Assembly: GCA_946614255.1 (NCBI GenBank)
Contig: CAMOGS010000060.1
Location: 46,553-110,552 of the forward strand
Source: UBA3871 sp002392265
GTDB lineage: Bacteria > Bacillota > Clostridia > Peptostreptococcales > Anaerovoracaceae
DNA: 64,000 nucleotides
Reading direction: 5' to 3'
This document shows, piece after piece, positions 8,753 to 17,718 of the stretch (its first letter is position 1; each line of letters begins with the position of its first letter). Both the position numbers and the translations under genes were made by a program. The notes under the pieces are model-generated. The model searched no databases and was not told where the DNA came from. It saw only the letters and a list, made by a program, of their open reading frames with translations.

Positions 8753-10402
8753 TCAGTCGTCAAAGACTGCACGATTTTTGCCCTGCTTCTTTGCTTCGTA
8801 AAGCGCATCGTCCACCATCTGCACAAGGTCCATCAGGGTCTGTTTTTTGCTCGGTATGCCGTTGATGCCGCCGAGCGTTACGGTCACATGGTCGGTAATC
8901 GGGGACATCACATGCTCGATATTTGCCTCGTTTACCTTTTTAAGTATCTTTTCCATATATTCGCGAATTTCGTCATCGGTGTGATCCCTGACTATGACGA
9001 TGAACTCGTCACCGCCGTAGCGTGAGGTGAGGAATCCCTCGACTTCACTCTCCTTTAATATGCGACTGATTTCCTTTATGCATTTGTCGCCGGCAACGTG
9101 GCCGTAGTGGTCATTGTACTGCTTGAAAAAGTCGATGTCGAGCATAACAAAGCCAAACGTCTTCAGTTCCTCGGCCGCAGCCTTGTAGTAGGTCTGCGAC
9201 AGGCGGTTGAAGGAGCGGCGATTCAGCAGATTCGTCAGTTCGTCGGTTTCACTGAGGAGCCTCATTTCCTCGGCTTGCTCGAACTGAATCTTTTTCAGCT
9301 CGATACTCTTTTCGACTTCAATCTGGTTCTTGAGCCCGAGCAGAATCGAACGTCTGGTTTCGTTTTCGTTTTCGAGACCGTAATTATGATACTGCGCGCA
9401 AGCATGCAGATAGTCCTCCTGACTACCGTAAGCCGCATAGTACTGAGCCAGCTGGCCGTAGTACGACACCCAGCGGCTGACATTTTCAACTACCTCGCAT
9501 ACGCGCTGCATGATTTCAAGAACGCGCCCTGCAAGCTCTTCCTCGCCGTCTCTGAGAAGTATGTGAGTCAGCTCCATGTAGTCCTCGAAAAGCTCTGTTG
9601 TCTCGGCGAGGGCTTCCTCGTCTTTGAGGCGCACAAAGAGAGACTCAAGCGCATCGCGTGCACTGTTGACATCGTCCAGCCCCAGATAAGCCTTTGCTCT
9701 GATTGTATAGAGATTGTTCACATAAATCGGAAGATTGACGGGAATGTCGCTGCCCTCCAGTGCGACCTCGAGGCTGTCTATGTGCCTGATGCACGAATCG
9801 TAGTCCTCCTCATGATAATTCATATCCGCAAGATTCATGATTGCAGCAAAGTACATCTCCGACCTGTCGAGCTGCTCTTTTTCGGGCAGGTCGTTAAAAT
9901 CCGATGCAAATCTGCGGCTTGTGGCCTTTTCATAGACCTTGTTTACATATTTCGATGCTTCCTTGTAGTCGCCGAGCTGCAAAAACAGCGCACCGATGTT
10001 ATTCAAAATGGAAAGCTCCGTTCTTTCGTCTTTCTGGTTCTTTGCATATTTCAGAGCATCAAGGTAGTACTGCTGGCAAACCGTATATTCGCCCGCGGAC
10101 GAATAGCCGATTCCCGCCATGTTGTAAGCCTTTGGCAGCAGCTTTTCTTTTCCCATGCTCTGCCTGATGTATGCAATTGCCTGCATTGAGTTACTGATTA
10201 CCTGGCGGGCATTACCTATGCGGAAATTACATTCCGCGAGATAGTAATAGGTCTCCGCTATCATGTCGTTTCGGCCCTGTTTTCTGAAATCCTTCAGTGC
10301 CTTTTTGAGTATGCCCAGCGCCTTTAGAGGCTCATTTATATCGTTAACGCCAAGTTCCGGGTAAAACTGAAATATGGTTTCCTCGCTCTTTTTAGTTTCC
10401 AC
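8753..10402 (-). CDS. TPR-repeat diguanylate cyclase (GGDEF)
   Basis: About 549 residues, likely from a GTG at 10402 with GGAG ten bases upstream. Residues 1 to about 350 are helical repeats of TPR type with no membrane segment. A coiled-coil-like linker leads into a C-terminal GGDEF domain (DELTNLLNRRSF, MLDIDFFKQYND, YGGDEF). The active-site motif is intact, so synthesis of c-di-GMP is expected. No RxxD inhibitory site stands five residues before GGDEF. It is a close paralogue of the next gene, with the same order of domains and many identical stretches, so the pair arose by tandem duplication. The TPR part probably senses a protein or peptide partner; this is inference. Confidence 0.88.
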   Translation of the reverse strand: METKKSEETIFQFYPELGVNDINEPLKALGILKKALKDFRKQGRNDMIAETYYYLAECNFRIGNARQVISNSMQAIAYIRQSMGKEKLLPKAYNMAGIGYSSAGEYTVCQQYYLDALKYAKNQKDERTELSILNNIGALFLQLGDYKEASKYVNKVYEKATSRRFASDFNDLPEKEQLDRSEMYFAAIMNLADMNYHEEDYDSCIRHIDSLEVALEGSDIPVNLPIYVNNLYTIRAKAYLGLDDVNSARDALESLFVRLKDEEALAETTELFEDYMELTHILLRDGEEELAGRVLEIMQRVCEVVENVSRWVSYYGQLAQYYAAYGSQEDYLHACAQYHNYGLENENETRRSILLGLKNQIEVEKSIELKKIQFEQAEEMRLLSETDELTNLLNRRSFNRLSQTYYKAAAEELKTFGFVMLDIDFFKQYNDHYGHVAGDKCIKEISRILKESEVEGFLTSRYGGDEFIVIVRDHTDDEIREYMEKILKKVNEANIEHVMSPITDHVTVTLGGINGIPSKKQTLMDLVQMVDDALYEAKKQGKNRAVFDD

Positions 10403-10443
10403 TTTGCACTTTCTCCTGTATATACTCCTGTATACTCTGTCCT

Positions 10444-12084
10444 CTATTGTTCAGCCATATATGTCTGATTTTTGCCTCTGCGCTTTGCCTCGTAGAGTGC
10501 ATCATCCGCAAGCTGAACGATATCCATCACCGTCTGCTGCCTTTGAGGAATCAGATTGACTGCACCCATTGTCACGGTTACAATGTCTGAAACCTCCGAC
10601 TTGCAGTGCTCTACCTTTCGCTCTCTCACCTTTGAAAGGATGTCCTCCATATGCTTGCGTATCTCATCATCCGTGCAATCCCTGACGATAATTATAAACT
10701 CGTCTCCGCCGTATCTCGACGACAGAAAACCGTTTCCGTCACTTTCATGAAGTATGCCGCTGACCATCTTCAGGCACTCGTCCCCCGCAACATGCCCGTA
10801 ATGGTCGTTGTACTGCTTGAAAAAATCCACATCGAGCATAATCAGCCCAAATGAAGACCTGTTGTCCACAGCAGCCGTGAAATAATTCTGCGACAGCTTG
10901 TTAAAGCTCCTCCTGTTCAAAAGATTCGTCAGCTCGTCTATCTCACTGAGCAGCCTCAGTTCTTCGGCGCGCTCCGCCTGCAGCTTTTGCCGCTGCACAC
11001 TGCGATTGACCTCCAGCTGATTTTTGATTCCTGTAAGCATTGAACGCTGGAACTCTGCCATATTCTTCGAGCTGAATTTGTGGTACTGTACGCAAGCGAT
11101 GAAAAACTCACGCTCCTCGCCCCACTCTTCGTAGTACCGCGCCAAAAGGTCGTAGTAAGTCGCCCACCTTCCGGCATTGTCGAACGCCTGACACACTTCG
11201 AGCATCAGCTCGAGCATCGACCAGGCAAGCTCCTTTTCGCCCTCTTTTATGAGCAGCTCCGCGATTTCCTGGAAGTCCTCGAACAGCTTGCTGTTTTCAC
11301 CGATTCTGTCTTCCTCGCCCTCGTCGCTGTGAAGCTCGTCTATAATCTCCGCCACGGCCTCTGTATTGCCGCTTGCGAGATAAACCTTTGCCCGCACCGT
11401 CGCGACGTGATTGTCATACATTCGGCTTATTGTATCGTTCTGAAGACCGCTCAGCTGATCCAGATAACGGAGGCTGGTCTCGTAGTCTTCCTCATGATAA
11501 GCAATCCCCGCCATGTTCAGCACCGTCGCGTAGAACATCTCTTCGCGCTCTGCCTTTTCCTTTGCGGTCAGGCTGTCAAATTCGGGTGCGTACAAAAGCT
11601 TCAGTGCCTCGGTGTATGCGCGGCTTGCGAACTGGAGTGCTTCCTTGCAGTCGCCCAGCTGCACCAGGAGTGAGCCGATGTTATTCTCGAGGGAAAGCTT
11701 TGTGCCCTCGTCCTTCATTGAGGTGGCATACTGCAAACCGTCCATGTAGTACTGCTGGCTGACCGAATATTCGCCTACGGCCGAATATCCGATACCGGCG
11801 ATGTTGTAGAGCTTTGGCAGCAGCCGCTCCGCGCCTGTTGACTGTCTGACGTAGCCTATCCCGTGAAGGGCGTTGCTGATCAGCTTTCTCGCATCGCCCA
11901 TCCTGAAATGGGCCTCGGCCATGTAGTAGTAGGCCTCGGCCATCAGGTCCGCTCTGTGCTGGCGACGGAATTCCCTGACTGCTTCCCGTATTTTAGGCAC
12001 TGCCTCTGCGGGATTTTGTGCTATCTGAGTTTCGAGCTGGGGATAGTACTTAAATATCGTTTCGTTTTCCAAAATCACTTTCAT
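10444..12084 (-). CDS. TPR-repeat diguanylate cyclase (GGDEF), paralogue
   Basis: 546 residues from the ATG at 12084. The architecture matches the preceding entry: helical TPR repeats (about 1-350), linker, and a C-terminal GGDEF domain with DELTNLLNRRSFN, MLDVDFFKQYNDHYGHVAGDE and YGGDEF. The catalytic motif is intact and no RxxD I-site is seen. The C-terminal domains of the two copies are more alike than their TPR parts, which suggests one enzymatic output with different inputs. It lies 18 bases downstream of the sirtuin stop and 41 bases upstream of the second copy. Confidence 0.88.
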   Translation of the reverse strand: MKVILENETIFKYYPQLETQIAQNPAEAVPKIREAVREFRRQHRADLMAEAYYYMAEAHFRMGDARKLISNALHGIGYVRQSTGAERLLPKLYNIAGIGYSAVGEYSVSQQYYMDGLQYATSMKDEGTKLSLENNIGSLLVQLGDCKEALQFASRAYTEALKLLYAPEFDSLTAKEKAEREEMFYATVLNMAGIAYHEEDYETSLRYLDQLSGLQNDTISRMYDNHVATVRAKVYLASGNTEAVAEIIDELHSDEGEEDRIGENSKLFEDFQEIAELLIKEGEKELAWSMLELMLEVCQAFDNAGRWATYYDLLARYYEEWGEEREFFIACVQYHKFSSKNMAEFQRSMLTGIKNQLEVNRSVQRQKLQAERAEELRLLSEIDELTNLLNRRSFNKLSQNYFTAAVDNRSSFGLIMLDVDFFKQYNDHYGHVAGDECLKMVSGILHESDGNGFLSSRYGGDEFIIIVRDCTDDEIRKHMEDILSKVRERKVEHCKSEVSDIVTVTMGAVNLIPQRQQTVMDIVQLADDALYEAKRRGKNQTYMAEQ

Positions 12085-12102
12085 TTATATAATACTCCAA
12101 AG

Positions 12103-12837
12103 CTAGTACTCCATAACCTTGCCGATAGATTCTGCGATTACCAGATCCGCGCGGTCGTCATACTGCGTCGGAGTCTTGTTAATCAAAACGAGGTGTTTCC
12201 CTCTGAAATCGCGTACATAGCCTGCTGCGGGATATACCGTAAGCGATGTTCCACCGATTATCATGCAGTCCGCATTTTGGATGTCCTCGAGAGCCTGTTC
12301 ACATGTGCTGTAGTCAAGCGGCTCCTCGTACAAAACCACATCCGGTTTTACCACTGCACCGCACTTTTTGCAGCGCGGAATGCCGTACTTGTCTCCGTCG
12401 CAGTTTTCCGGGTCAAGCATGTACTCCAGATCGTACGGAGCGTGGCACTTTGTGCAGTAGTTGCGCATTATGCTGCCGTGAAGCTCGCGAACCTTCTTGC
12501 TGCCCGCCTTCTGATGCAACCCATCGATGTTCTGAGTTATGACGGATGTCAGCTTGCCCTCGGCCTCGAGCTTTGCCAGCGCCTTGTGAGCCTTGTTCGG
12601 TTCGGCCTCTGTGTGAATCAGGTTCTTTTTGTAGTAGTCATAAAACAGCTTTGTCTGCTGAACGAAAAAAGTGTGGGAGAGGATGGTCTCCGGCGCGTAG
12701 CCGTAAACTTCTCTGGCCGCGTACAGTCCCGCCTCGCTGCGGAAATCCGGGATGTTGCTCTCGGTAGAAACGCCTGCCCCGCCGAAAAACACGATGCGCT
12801 TGCTTTCATCTACGATTTTCTTTAGCCTTTCATCCAT
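12103..12837 (-). CDS. NAD-dependent protein deacylase (sirtuin, SIR2 family)
   Basis: 244 residues, usual bacterial sirtuin length. Motifs in order: GAGVSTESNIPDFRS (NAD site), TQNIDGLHQKAG, catalytic His in ELHGS, a zinc site of two CxxC pairs (CTKC and CKKC), and GTSLTVYPAAG. It removes acyl groups from lysines using NAD. It is the first gene of a likely four-gene operon with two diguanylate cyclases and SurE. The ATG at 12837 has GAGGTAGG upstream. Confidence 0.95.
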   Translation of the reverse strand: MDERLKKIVDESKRIVFFGGAGVSTESNIPDFRSEAGLYAAREVYGYAPETILSHTFFVQQTKLFYDYYKKNLIHTEAEPNKAHKALAKLEAEGKLTSVITQNIDGLHQKAGSKKVRELHGSIMRNYCTKCHAPYDLEYMLDPENCDGDKYGIPRCKKCGAVVKPDVVLYEEPLDYSTCEQALEDIQNADCMIIGGTSLTVYPAAGYVRDFRGKHLVLINKTPTQYDDRADLVIAESIGKVMEY

Positions 12838-12920
12838 CTTCCTACCTCCTCTTTATTTATCTCATTTTCTCTCGTTTGTGCTTTTATCCTGCGGCTTTTC
12901 CGCTATAATAACAATACTAT

Positions 12921-12943
12921 ATTATAACATAAAACCCATGAAA
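12921..12943 (-). promoter_or_regulatory. extended -10 promoter of the sirtuin operon
   Basis: TATAAT at 12926-12921 (minus strand) preceded by TG as TGTTATAAT. A TTTTGT lies 17 bases further upstream as a poor -35. It is placed about 85 bases before the sirtuin ATG. Confidence 0.5.
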
Positions 12944-12988
12944 ACAAAAGAGCTCGCAGGCAAGCTGTGAGCTCTTTTCATAGGTTTT
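12931..12988 (-). terminator. intrinsic terminator downstream of mntP
   Basis: Long hairpin: AAAAGAGCTC / GAGCTCTTTT inside a longer near-complementary pair (AAAACC, ATGAAAA and their complements), with T-rich sequence after the inner stem on the minus strand. It probably ends the ECF-mntP transcript just before the sirtuin promoter. Confidence 0.65.
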
Positions 12989-13131
12989 GAATGTATTTTT
13001 TTGAATATGTCCGTCTATGCCCAGTTTACGTCTACTTGATTTCGTCTACAACGTCAAACGGATTCCGCAAGACCGCAAAGTCTCTTGCAGGCATAATACA
13101 TTGAATCTTCGTTGTAATCGAGCCCTCTCAT
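12989..13131. other. intergenic segment with a possible coding remnant
   Basis: Between the mntP stop and the terminator. A minus-strand frame of 20 codons (13094-13032) and a second overlapping frame read like protein (NPFDVVDEIK in one, DYNEDSMYYACKRLCGLAE in the other). This suggests a frameshifted remnant of a gene end, but neither frame has a convincing ribosome binding site. Confidence 0.25.
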
Positions 13132-13752
13132 TTAAAAGATATTTGTAAGGAATATTTCTGTACCAATCCCGATAAGGATTAATCCGCCGAGGATTCCTGC
13201 CTTTCCCGAGAGCCTGTCTCCGACCTTTTTGCCGATTGAAAGTCCGCCGAGGCAGATAACAAAGGTTACGATGCCGATGATCAGGGATTCCGCAACAGCC
13301 GACGCTGCGCCGAGGTCCGCAATTGTAAAGCCCACCGAAAGCGCGTCGATTGCAGTGGCGATTCCCTGCATAAGAAGTACCTCCACTCCGAGTGGCGCGC
13401 CGGATTCCTCGCCCGGCTCTGCAGCCTCTACCATTTCAGCGCCTCTGCCATAGCATTCGCCTATGCCCTCAATCAGCATTTTACCGCCGATGTAAGCCAG
13501 CAAAATCAAGGCTATCCACGGAATGAACGGCCTGAAGCCCTCAAAGGCCTGCGCCGCCGTATGTACCAGAAACCAGCCGATGAGTGGCATTGCCGTCTGA
13601 AAGACGCCAAAAACCCCGGCGATTAAACACATTCGCCCGGGTTTCATCTTTGGTTCCTTCAGTCCGTTTGCCATAGAGACTGAAAACGCGTCCATGGCGA
13701 GGCCTACGCCAAAGAGCGCGCTATTCAGAAAAAATGATATTGTCCACGTCAT
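13132..13752 (-). CDS. mntP: manganese efflux pump MntP
   Basis: 206 residues with six predicted membrane segments in two similar halves. Each half carries the family's acidic signature: MDAFSVSMANG near the start and IDALSVGFTIADL in the second half. These Asp residues are required in characterised MntP proteins. It exports Mn(II). It lies 21 bases after the ECF S component, so the two are probably cotranscribed. No manganese riboswitch (yybP-ykoY) is visible in the short gap, unlike many mntP genes, so regulation probably comes from the upstream gene. Confidence 0.93.
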   Translation of the reverse strand: MTWTISFFLNSALFGVGLAMDAFSVSMANGLKEPKMKPGRMCLIAGVFGVFQTAMPLIGWFLVHTAAQAFEGFRPFIPWIALILLAYIGGKMLIEGIGECYGRGAEMVEAAEPGEESGAPLGVEVLLMQGIATAIDALSVGFTIADLGAASAVAESLIIGIVTFVICLGGLSIGKKVGDRLSGKAGILGGLILIGIGTEIFLTNIF

Positions 13753-13773
13753 AAAAATACTGTCCTTTGTGTG

Positions 13774-14283
13774 CTATGCGTTTTTCCTTGCTTTTGCACG
13801 CCTCAGTGCATGCTGCATGGCATCAGCCACGATAATGCCCACACCGAATTGCGCGATATTCCAAGGCACTCCGAGTATCGCCGACCCCGGATTTCCATAC
13901 ATGATGGTTTCTGCTACGAAATAGGCAACTACCATGAACAATCCCGCCACGATCATCGCAATCAGCTTTGCGGAAGCGGAAGACTTGCGTTCTGCGAGCA
14001 ATCCGAAAATCAGTGCCATGCAACCCTTGATGGCAAAGGTCCAAGGTGCCCAAACGGCAAACCCACCTATTATATCACCCATGGCAGAGCCGAGGCCCGC
14101 TGCCAAAGCGCCATTCTTGTGACCGAGATAGATAACAGACAGGTATACCACCGCGTCTGCCAGATGCACATAGCCGCCGGTGCCCGGTATAGGCAGCCTG
14201 ATAACGAGCTGTGCCAAAATTATCATGCACATGAACATTGCCGTTAAAACAAGTTCATTGGTTTTTTTCATTTCGTTATTCAT
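13774..14283 (-). CDS. ECF transporter substrate-binding (S) component, possibly for a B6 vitamer
   Basis: About 169 residues from the ATG at 14283 (GAGGGGAAACAT upstream); an upstream in-frame extension to 14388 is rejected because it runs through the promoter region. Five to six membrane helices with the ECF S-component pattern, for example GYVHLADAVVYLSVIYLG and GSAMGDIIGG. S components bind a vitamin and dock on shared EcfAAT, which is not in the window. The gene is divergent from a MocR/PdxR-like regulator, which suggests pyridoxine or a related vitamer as substrate. That is inference from context. Confidence 0.82.
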   Translation of the reverse strand: MNNEMKKTNELVLTAMFMCMIILAQLVIRLPIPGTGGYVHLADAVVYLSVIYLGHKNGALAAGLGSAMGDIIGGFAVWAPWTFAIKGCMALIFGLLAERKSSASAKLIAMIVAGLFMVVAYFVAETIMYGNPGSAILGVPWNIAQFGVGIIVADAMQHALRRAKARKNA

Positions 14284-14368
14284 ATGTTTCCCCTCTGATT
14301 TTTCTTTCTTTTTTATTTCAAAATCTTTTTCTTTTCCTCTGTCCATGGTATAATCATAGCATAGCACT

Positions 14369-14388
14369 GTGCATTTTGAAATATGCAC
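14369..14388. promoter_or_regulatory. palindrome between ECF gene and MocR-like regulator
   Basis: GTGCAT, 8-base spacer, ATGCAC in the 144-bp divergent intergenic region, placed where both promoters would be affected. A candidate operator for the MocR-type regulator. TATAAT-like sequences flank it on both strands (for example 14349-14354). Confidence 0.4.
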
Positions 14389-14427
14389 TTTTAGATATTT
14401 TTTAGTATACAGTTGAGGTAAAACGAA

Positions 14428-15909
14428 ATGAAGCCTATCACACCCTCATTTGAAAAGACATCCGAAAACCCTTTATATTTACAGCTATATCAATATATCA
14501 AGGCCGCTATTCTCCAAGGCGACATCGGCACCACGGAAAAATTGCCATCCCTTCGCCGTCTCAGTGAAGAACTACACATTTCAGTAACCACAGTTCAGCA
14601 GGCCTACGACCAGCTCCTGCTGGAGGGCTATGTTACTGGAAAGCTCGGCTCGGGCTACTACGTAAGCGCCCTCTCACCCGTAGAGCAAACTCTTGCGGGC
14701 AGCGATTTTTCGGCGGAGGCTCAAAAGCATATCGGAGCCTTCGAAGGAGTTTCACAGGATTCTCTCGACCAAGAGCTCCTGCGCGAGCATGCCGATGCGC
14801 TTTACGACCTCTCATGCTTTGATTTCAACAAGTGGAAGAAGTGCAGCGCAAAGGTTCTGACCGACTATGCCCACCTGCTCACCTTTGAATCCGACCCGCA
14901 GGGCGAGCAGTCTCTCCGGCGCGAAATTGCAAAGTACCTCTACAGTGCCCGTGGCGTTTCCTGCTATCCCAATCAGATTGTAATCGGTGCCGGCACCCAG
15001 CAGATTACTATGCACCTAGGGCGTATCCTCCAGCAGCTGTCCATACGCCATGTAGCAGTCGAGGAGCCGGGGTATCTGCCGGTAAAGAAAATCTTTGCCG
15101 ACCTCGGAATGGTCATGACGCCGGTGAAGGTTGGGGAGGATGGTATCGAAATTTCAAGGCTTCCTCAAAACATCCGCTCTGCAGTCTATGTCAGCCCGTC
15201 GAATCAGTTTCCTACCGGAGCCGTGATGCCGGTCGGCAAGCGGTACGAGCTGCTCGAATGGGCTCAGCGCAACGATTCCATCATCATCGAGGACGACTAC
15301 GACAGCGAGCTTCGTTATTTCGGTCGCCCTATCCCTGCAATGCAGGGACTCGACACCGGAGAAAGAGTTGTATACTTGGGCTCATTCAGCTCTACGCTTT
15401 TCCCTGCGATAAAGATTTCCTATATGGTGTTAACACCGAGCCTTGCAAAGGCTTTCGAAGAATTAAAAAAGGGCTACACGCAGACCTGCTCGAAAAGCGA
15501 GCAGCTGACGCTGGCCCTGTTTATGAATAACGGTTATTATAACGCCGGCGTTCGCAAGCTCCGCCGTCTCTACGCTCAAAAGCTGCATGCCACGATAGCG
15601 GCTCTGTCCGGATACGGCGGCGACTTCATCAAAATCCGCAGCGCCCAGTCCGGACTGAATGTAATTCTGGAAATCGGCAGCGCAGAGACTTCCGAGGGCG
15701 ATGCCCATACTTCCGGGAAAAGTAGCGTTTCACAAATCAAGAAATTCTGCGAAGAAGCCGCTGCCCTTGGTATCACGGCAGTACCGGTATCAGCATACGC
15801 CGATAAATCCGAGAGCTCGGGCAATTCTCTGGTTCTCTATTTTGACCAGATCCCGCTAGCGCGCATCGACAGCCTCATATCCGAGCTCATTTCCCGCGCA
15901 AAGCTATAG
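14428..15909 (+). CDS. MocR/PdxR-type regulator lacking the PLP lysine
   Basis: 493 residues. Residues about 12-80 form a GntR-type winged helix (LPSLRRLSEELHISVTTVQQ). Residues about 115-490 form a fold-type I aminotransferase domain (VEEPGYLPVKKIF, SPSNQFPTGAVMP, IIEDDYDSELRY). In functional family members the PLP lysine sits in the motif S-F-S-K; here the sequence is GSFSST, with Ser322 in place of Lys. A Schiff base with PLP therefore looks impossible unless another lysine substitutes. It is divergent from an ECF S component and mntP and probably controls them. The ATG at 14428 has GAGG upstream. The last codons overlap the convergent ABC gene by 6 bases. Confidence 0.88.
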   Translation: MKPITPSFEKTSENPLYLQLYQYIKAAILQGDIGTTEKLPSLRRLSEELHISVTTVQQAYDQLLLEGYVTGKLGSGYYVSALSPVEQTLAGSDFSAEAQKHIGAFEGVSQDSLDQELLREHADALYDLSCFDFNKWKKCSAKVLTDYAHLLTFESDPQGEQSLRREIAKYLYSARGVSCYPNQIVIGAGTQQITMHLGRILQQLSIRHVAVEEPGYLPVKKIFADLGMVMTPVKVGEDGIEISRLPQNIRSAVYVSPSNQFPTGAVMPVGKRYELLEWAQRNDSIIIEDDYDSELRYFGRPIPAMQGLDTGERVVYLGSFSSTLFPAIKISYMVLTPSLAKAFEELKKGYTQTCSKSEQLTLALFMNNGYYNAGVRKLRRLYAQKLHATIAALSGYGGDFIKIRSAQSGLNVILEIGSAETSEGDAHTSGKSSVSQIKKFCEEAAALGITAVPVSAYADKSESSGNSLVLYFDQIPLARIDSLISELISRAKL

Positions 15910-17697
15910 CAGCTGCTGAGCGTGGTAGAGCGCTGCATAGGTGCCGCCCTTTGCCATGAGCTCCTCGTGGGTGCCCTGCTCAGCTATGCGGCCGTCTTCA
16001 ATTAAGATGACGCGGTCCGCTTCCTTTATTGTTGCAAGGCGGTGCGCAATCATGATGGTCGTGCGGCCCTTGGCGAGCTTTGAGAATGCCTGCCTGATCG
16101 ATTCCTCGGTGATGGAGTCTAGAGCCGAGGTCGCCTCATCGAGAATCAGTATAGGTGGGTTCTTTAAGAAAATGCGTGCGATTGCGATTCGCTGCTTCTG
16201 TCCGCCGGACAGGAGTGTGCCGCGCTCGCCCACATAGGTTTCGAATTTTTGCGGCATTTCCATGATTTCGTCATAGATTTCCGCCATCTTTGCGGCTTCG
16301 TGAACCTCTTCCTTTGTCGCGTCCGGACGGCCGTAACGAATGTTTTCGTAGACCGTATCCGCATAGAGGAACACATCCTGCTGAACTATACCTATGCTGC
16401 GCCTTAGCGATGACTTGGTCAGCTTTCGTACATCGGTTCCGTCCACGGATATGCTACCCTCATTTACATCGTAAAATCTCGGGATCAGCTGACAAAGTGT
16501 TGATTTTCCGCCGCCGGAATGACCGACGATGGCAACGCACTCGCCCGGTTTTATGTGAATGTCTATATCCTTCAGCACATCCGGATTATTTTTATACGAA
16601 TAGAAAACATGGTCTATGTCAATTTTGCCTTCAGGCGAGCAGAGTGCCACCGCATCCGGAGCGTCCTCGACAGTCGGGCGGATGCGCATTATTTCGACAA
16701 AGCGCTTAAGGCCCGCAAGTCCGCTTACAAAGATTTCGGCAAACTGTGCCAGTCTGCGAATCGGGCTGATGAACGCAGTCACATAGAGCGTGAACGTGAT
16801 TAAATCAATATAGTTCATGCGTCCCTGCATGATAAAATAACCGCCTGCCGCGATTACCGCAACCTGCAGGAAGCAGATGAAAAACTCGAGGCTCGCTGAG
16901 AATGTTGCCATTGCCTTGTAGTAGTCGCCCTTTGAGTTTTTATACATCCCGTTGGTTTCGAGGAATCTGTCATAATCCACATCTGTGTTATCAAACGCCT
17001 TGCTGGTGCGCATGCCCGAAAGCGATGATTCAATGTCCGCATTGATGTCAGCAAGCTTTTTCTTTACGTTCGCCGATGAATCCATAAAGTTCTTGCGGCA
17101 CAGCATCACAATAACAACAAATATCGGCACGATTACCGCAATTACCGCCGCAAGGCGCCACTCGATGTTGAACATAATGACCAGCGCACCGATGATGGTC
17201 GCCGTCGAGATGAGAATATCTTCAGGGCCGTGGTGTGCAAGCTCGGTGACTTCAAAGAGGTCTCCTGTTAGCCTGCTCATCAGCTTGCCGGTGCGATTTG
17301 CGTCAAAAAAGTCATACTCCAGCTCCTGCATGTGGCCGTACAGATCCTCACGAATGTCCGCTTCCACGCGGATACCAAAGGTATGCCCCAGATAGGTGAT
17401 GATGAACTGCATCACCGAGCGCAGCAGAAACGCCGCCGCAACGATTCCCATCAGCACAAAGAAAAATCGGTACGCATTACGGGGCAGCAGCTCGTACATG
17501 GCATATCTCGTTGTGAGCGGAAAGGCCACGTCGATGGCAGCCACCGCAAAGGCGCAGCACATGTCGAGGATGAAGAGCCCCTTGTGGTTCTTGAAATACG
17601 ACAGAAAGACCGCAAAAAGCGGCCTTTCGAAATTTTTAGGGTTTCTATTCTTTTTTGTATTTACTTTATTACAGTTGCTTGAATCGTGGTTGCTCAT
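15904..17697 (-). CDS. ABC exporter half-transporter (permease-ATPase fusion)
   Basis: 597 residues: N-terminal hydrophilic segment (about 1-30), six-helix membrane domain (about 30-330), then a nucleotide-binding domain with Walker A GHSGGGKST, signature LSGGQKQR, Walker B ILILDEATSALD and H-loop AHR. All ATPase motifs are intact, so a homodimer is plausible. It lies 21 bases after the amino-acid ABC permease fusion and may share that transcript. The substrate (lipid, drug or peptide) cannot be told. Its 3' end overlaps the end of the MocR-like gene. Confidence 0.88.
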   Translation of the reverse strand: MSNHDSSNCNKVNTKKNRNPKNFERPLFAVFLSYFKNHKGLFILDMCCAFAVAAIDVAFPLTTRYAMYELLPRNAYRFFFVLMGIVAAAFLLRSVMQFIITYLGHTFGIRVEADIREDLYGHMQELEYDFFDANRTGKLMSRLTGDLFEVTELAHHGPEDILISTATIIGALVIMFNIEWRLAAVIAVIVPIFVVIVMLCRKNFMDSSANVKKKLADINADIESSLSGMRTSKAFDNTDVDYDRFLETNGMYKNSKGDYYKAMATFSASLEFFICFLQVAVIAAGGYFIMQGRMNYIDLITFTLYVTAFISPIRRLAQFAEIFVSGLAGLKRFVEIMRIRPTVEDAPDAVALCSPEGKIDIDHVFYSYKNNPDVLKDIDIHIKPGECVAIVGHSGGGKSTLCQLIPRFYDVNEGSISVDGTDVRKLTKSSLRRSIGIVQQDVFLYADTVYENIRYGRPDATKEEVHEAAKMAEIYDEIMEMPQKFETYVGERGTLLSGGQKQRIAIARIFLKNPPILILDEATSALDSITEESIRQAFSKLAKGRTTIMIAHRLATIKEADRVILIEDGRIAEQGTHEELMAKGGTYAALYHAQQLL

Positions 17698-17718
17698 TAT
17701 TTTACCCTTAACATTCCC

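Noticed and set aside
9098..10189. Long plus-strand frame opposite the GGDEF gene (and similar ones at 11080-11673, 11863-12825)
   Set aside because: Shadows caused by codon bias of the opposite strand.
13032..13094. 20-codon minus-strand ORF between mntP and its terminator
   Set aside because: Protein-like, but too short and without an RBS; kept only as a possible remnant.
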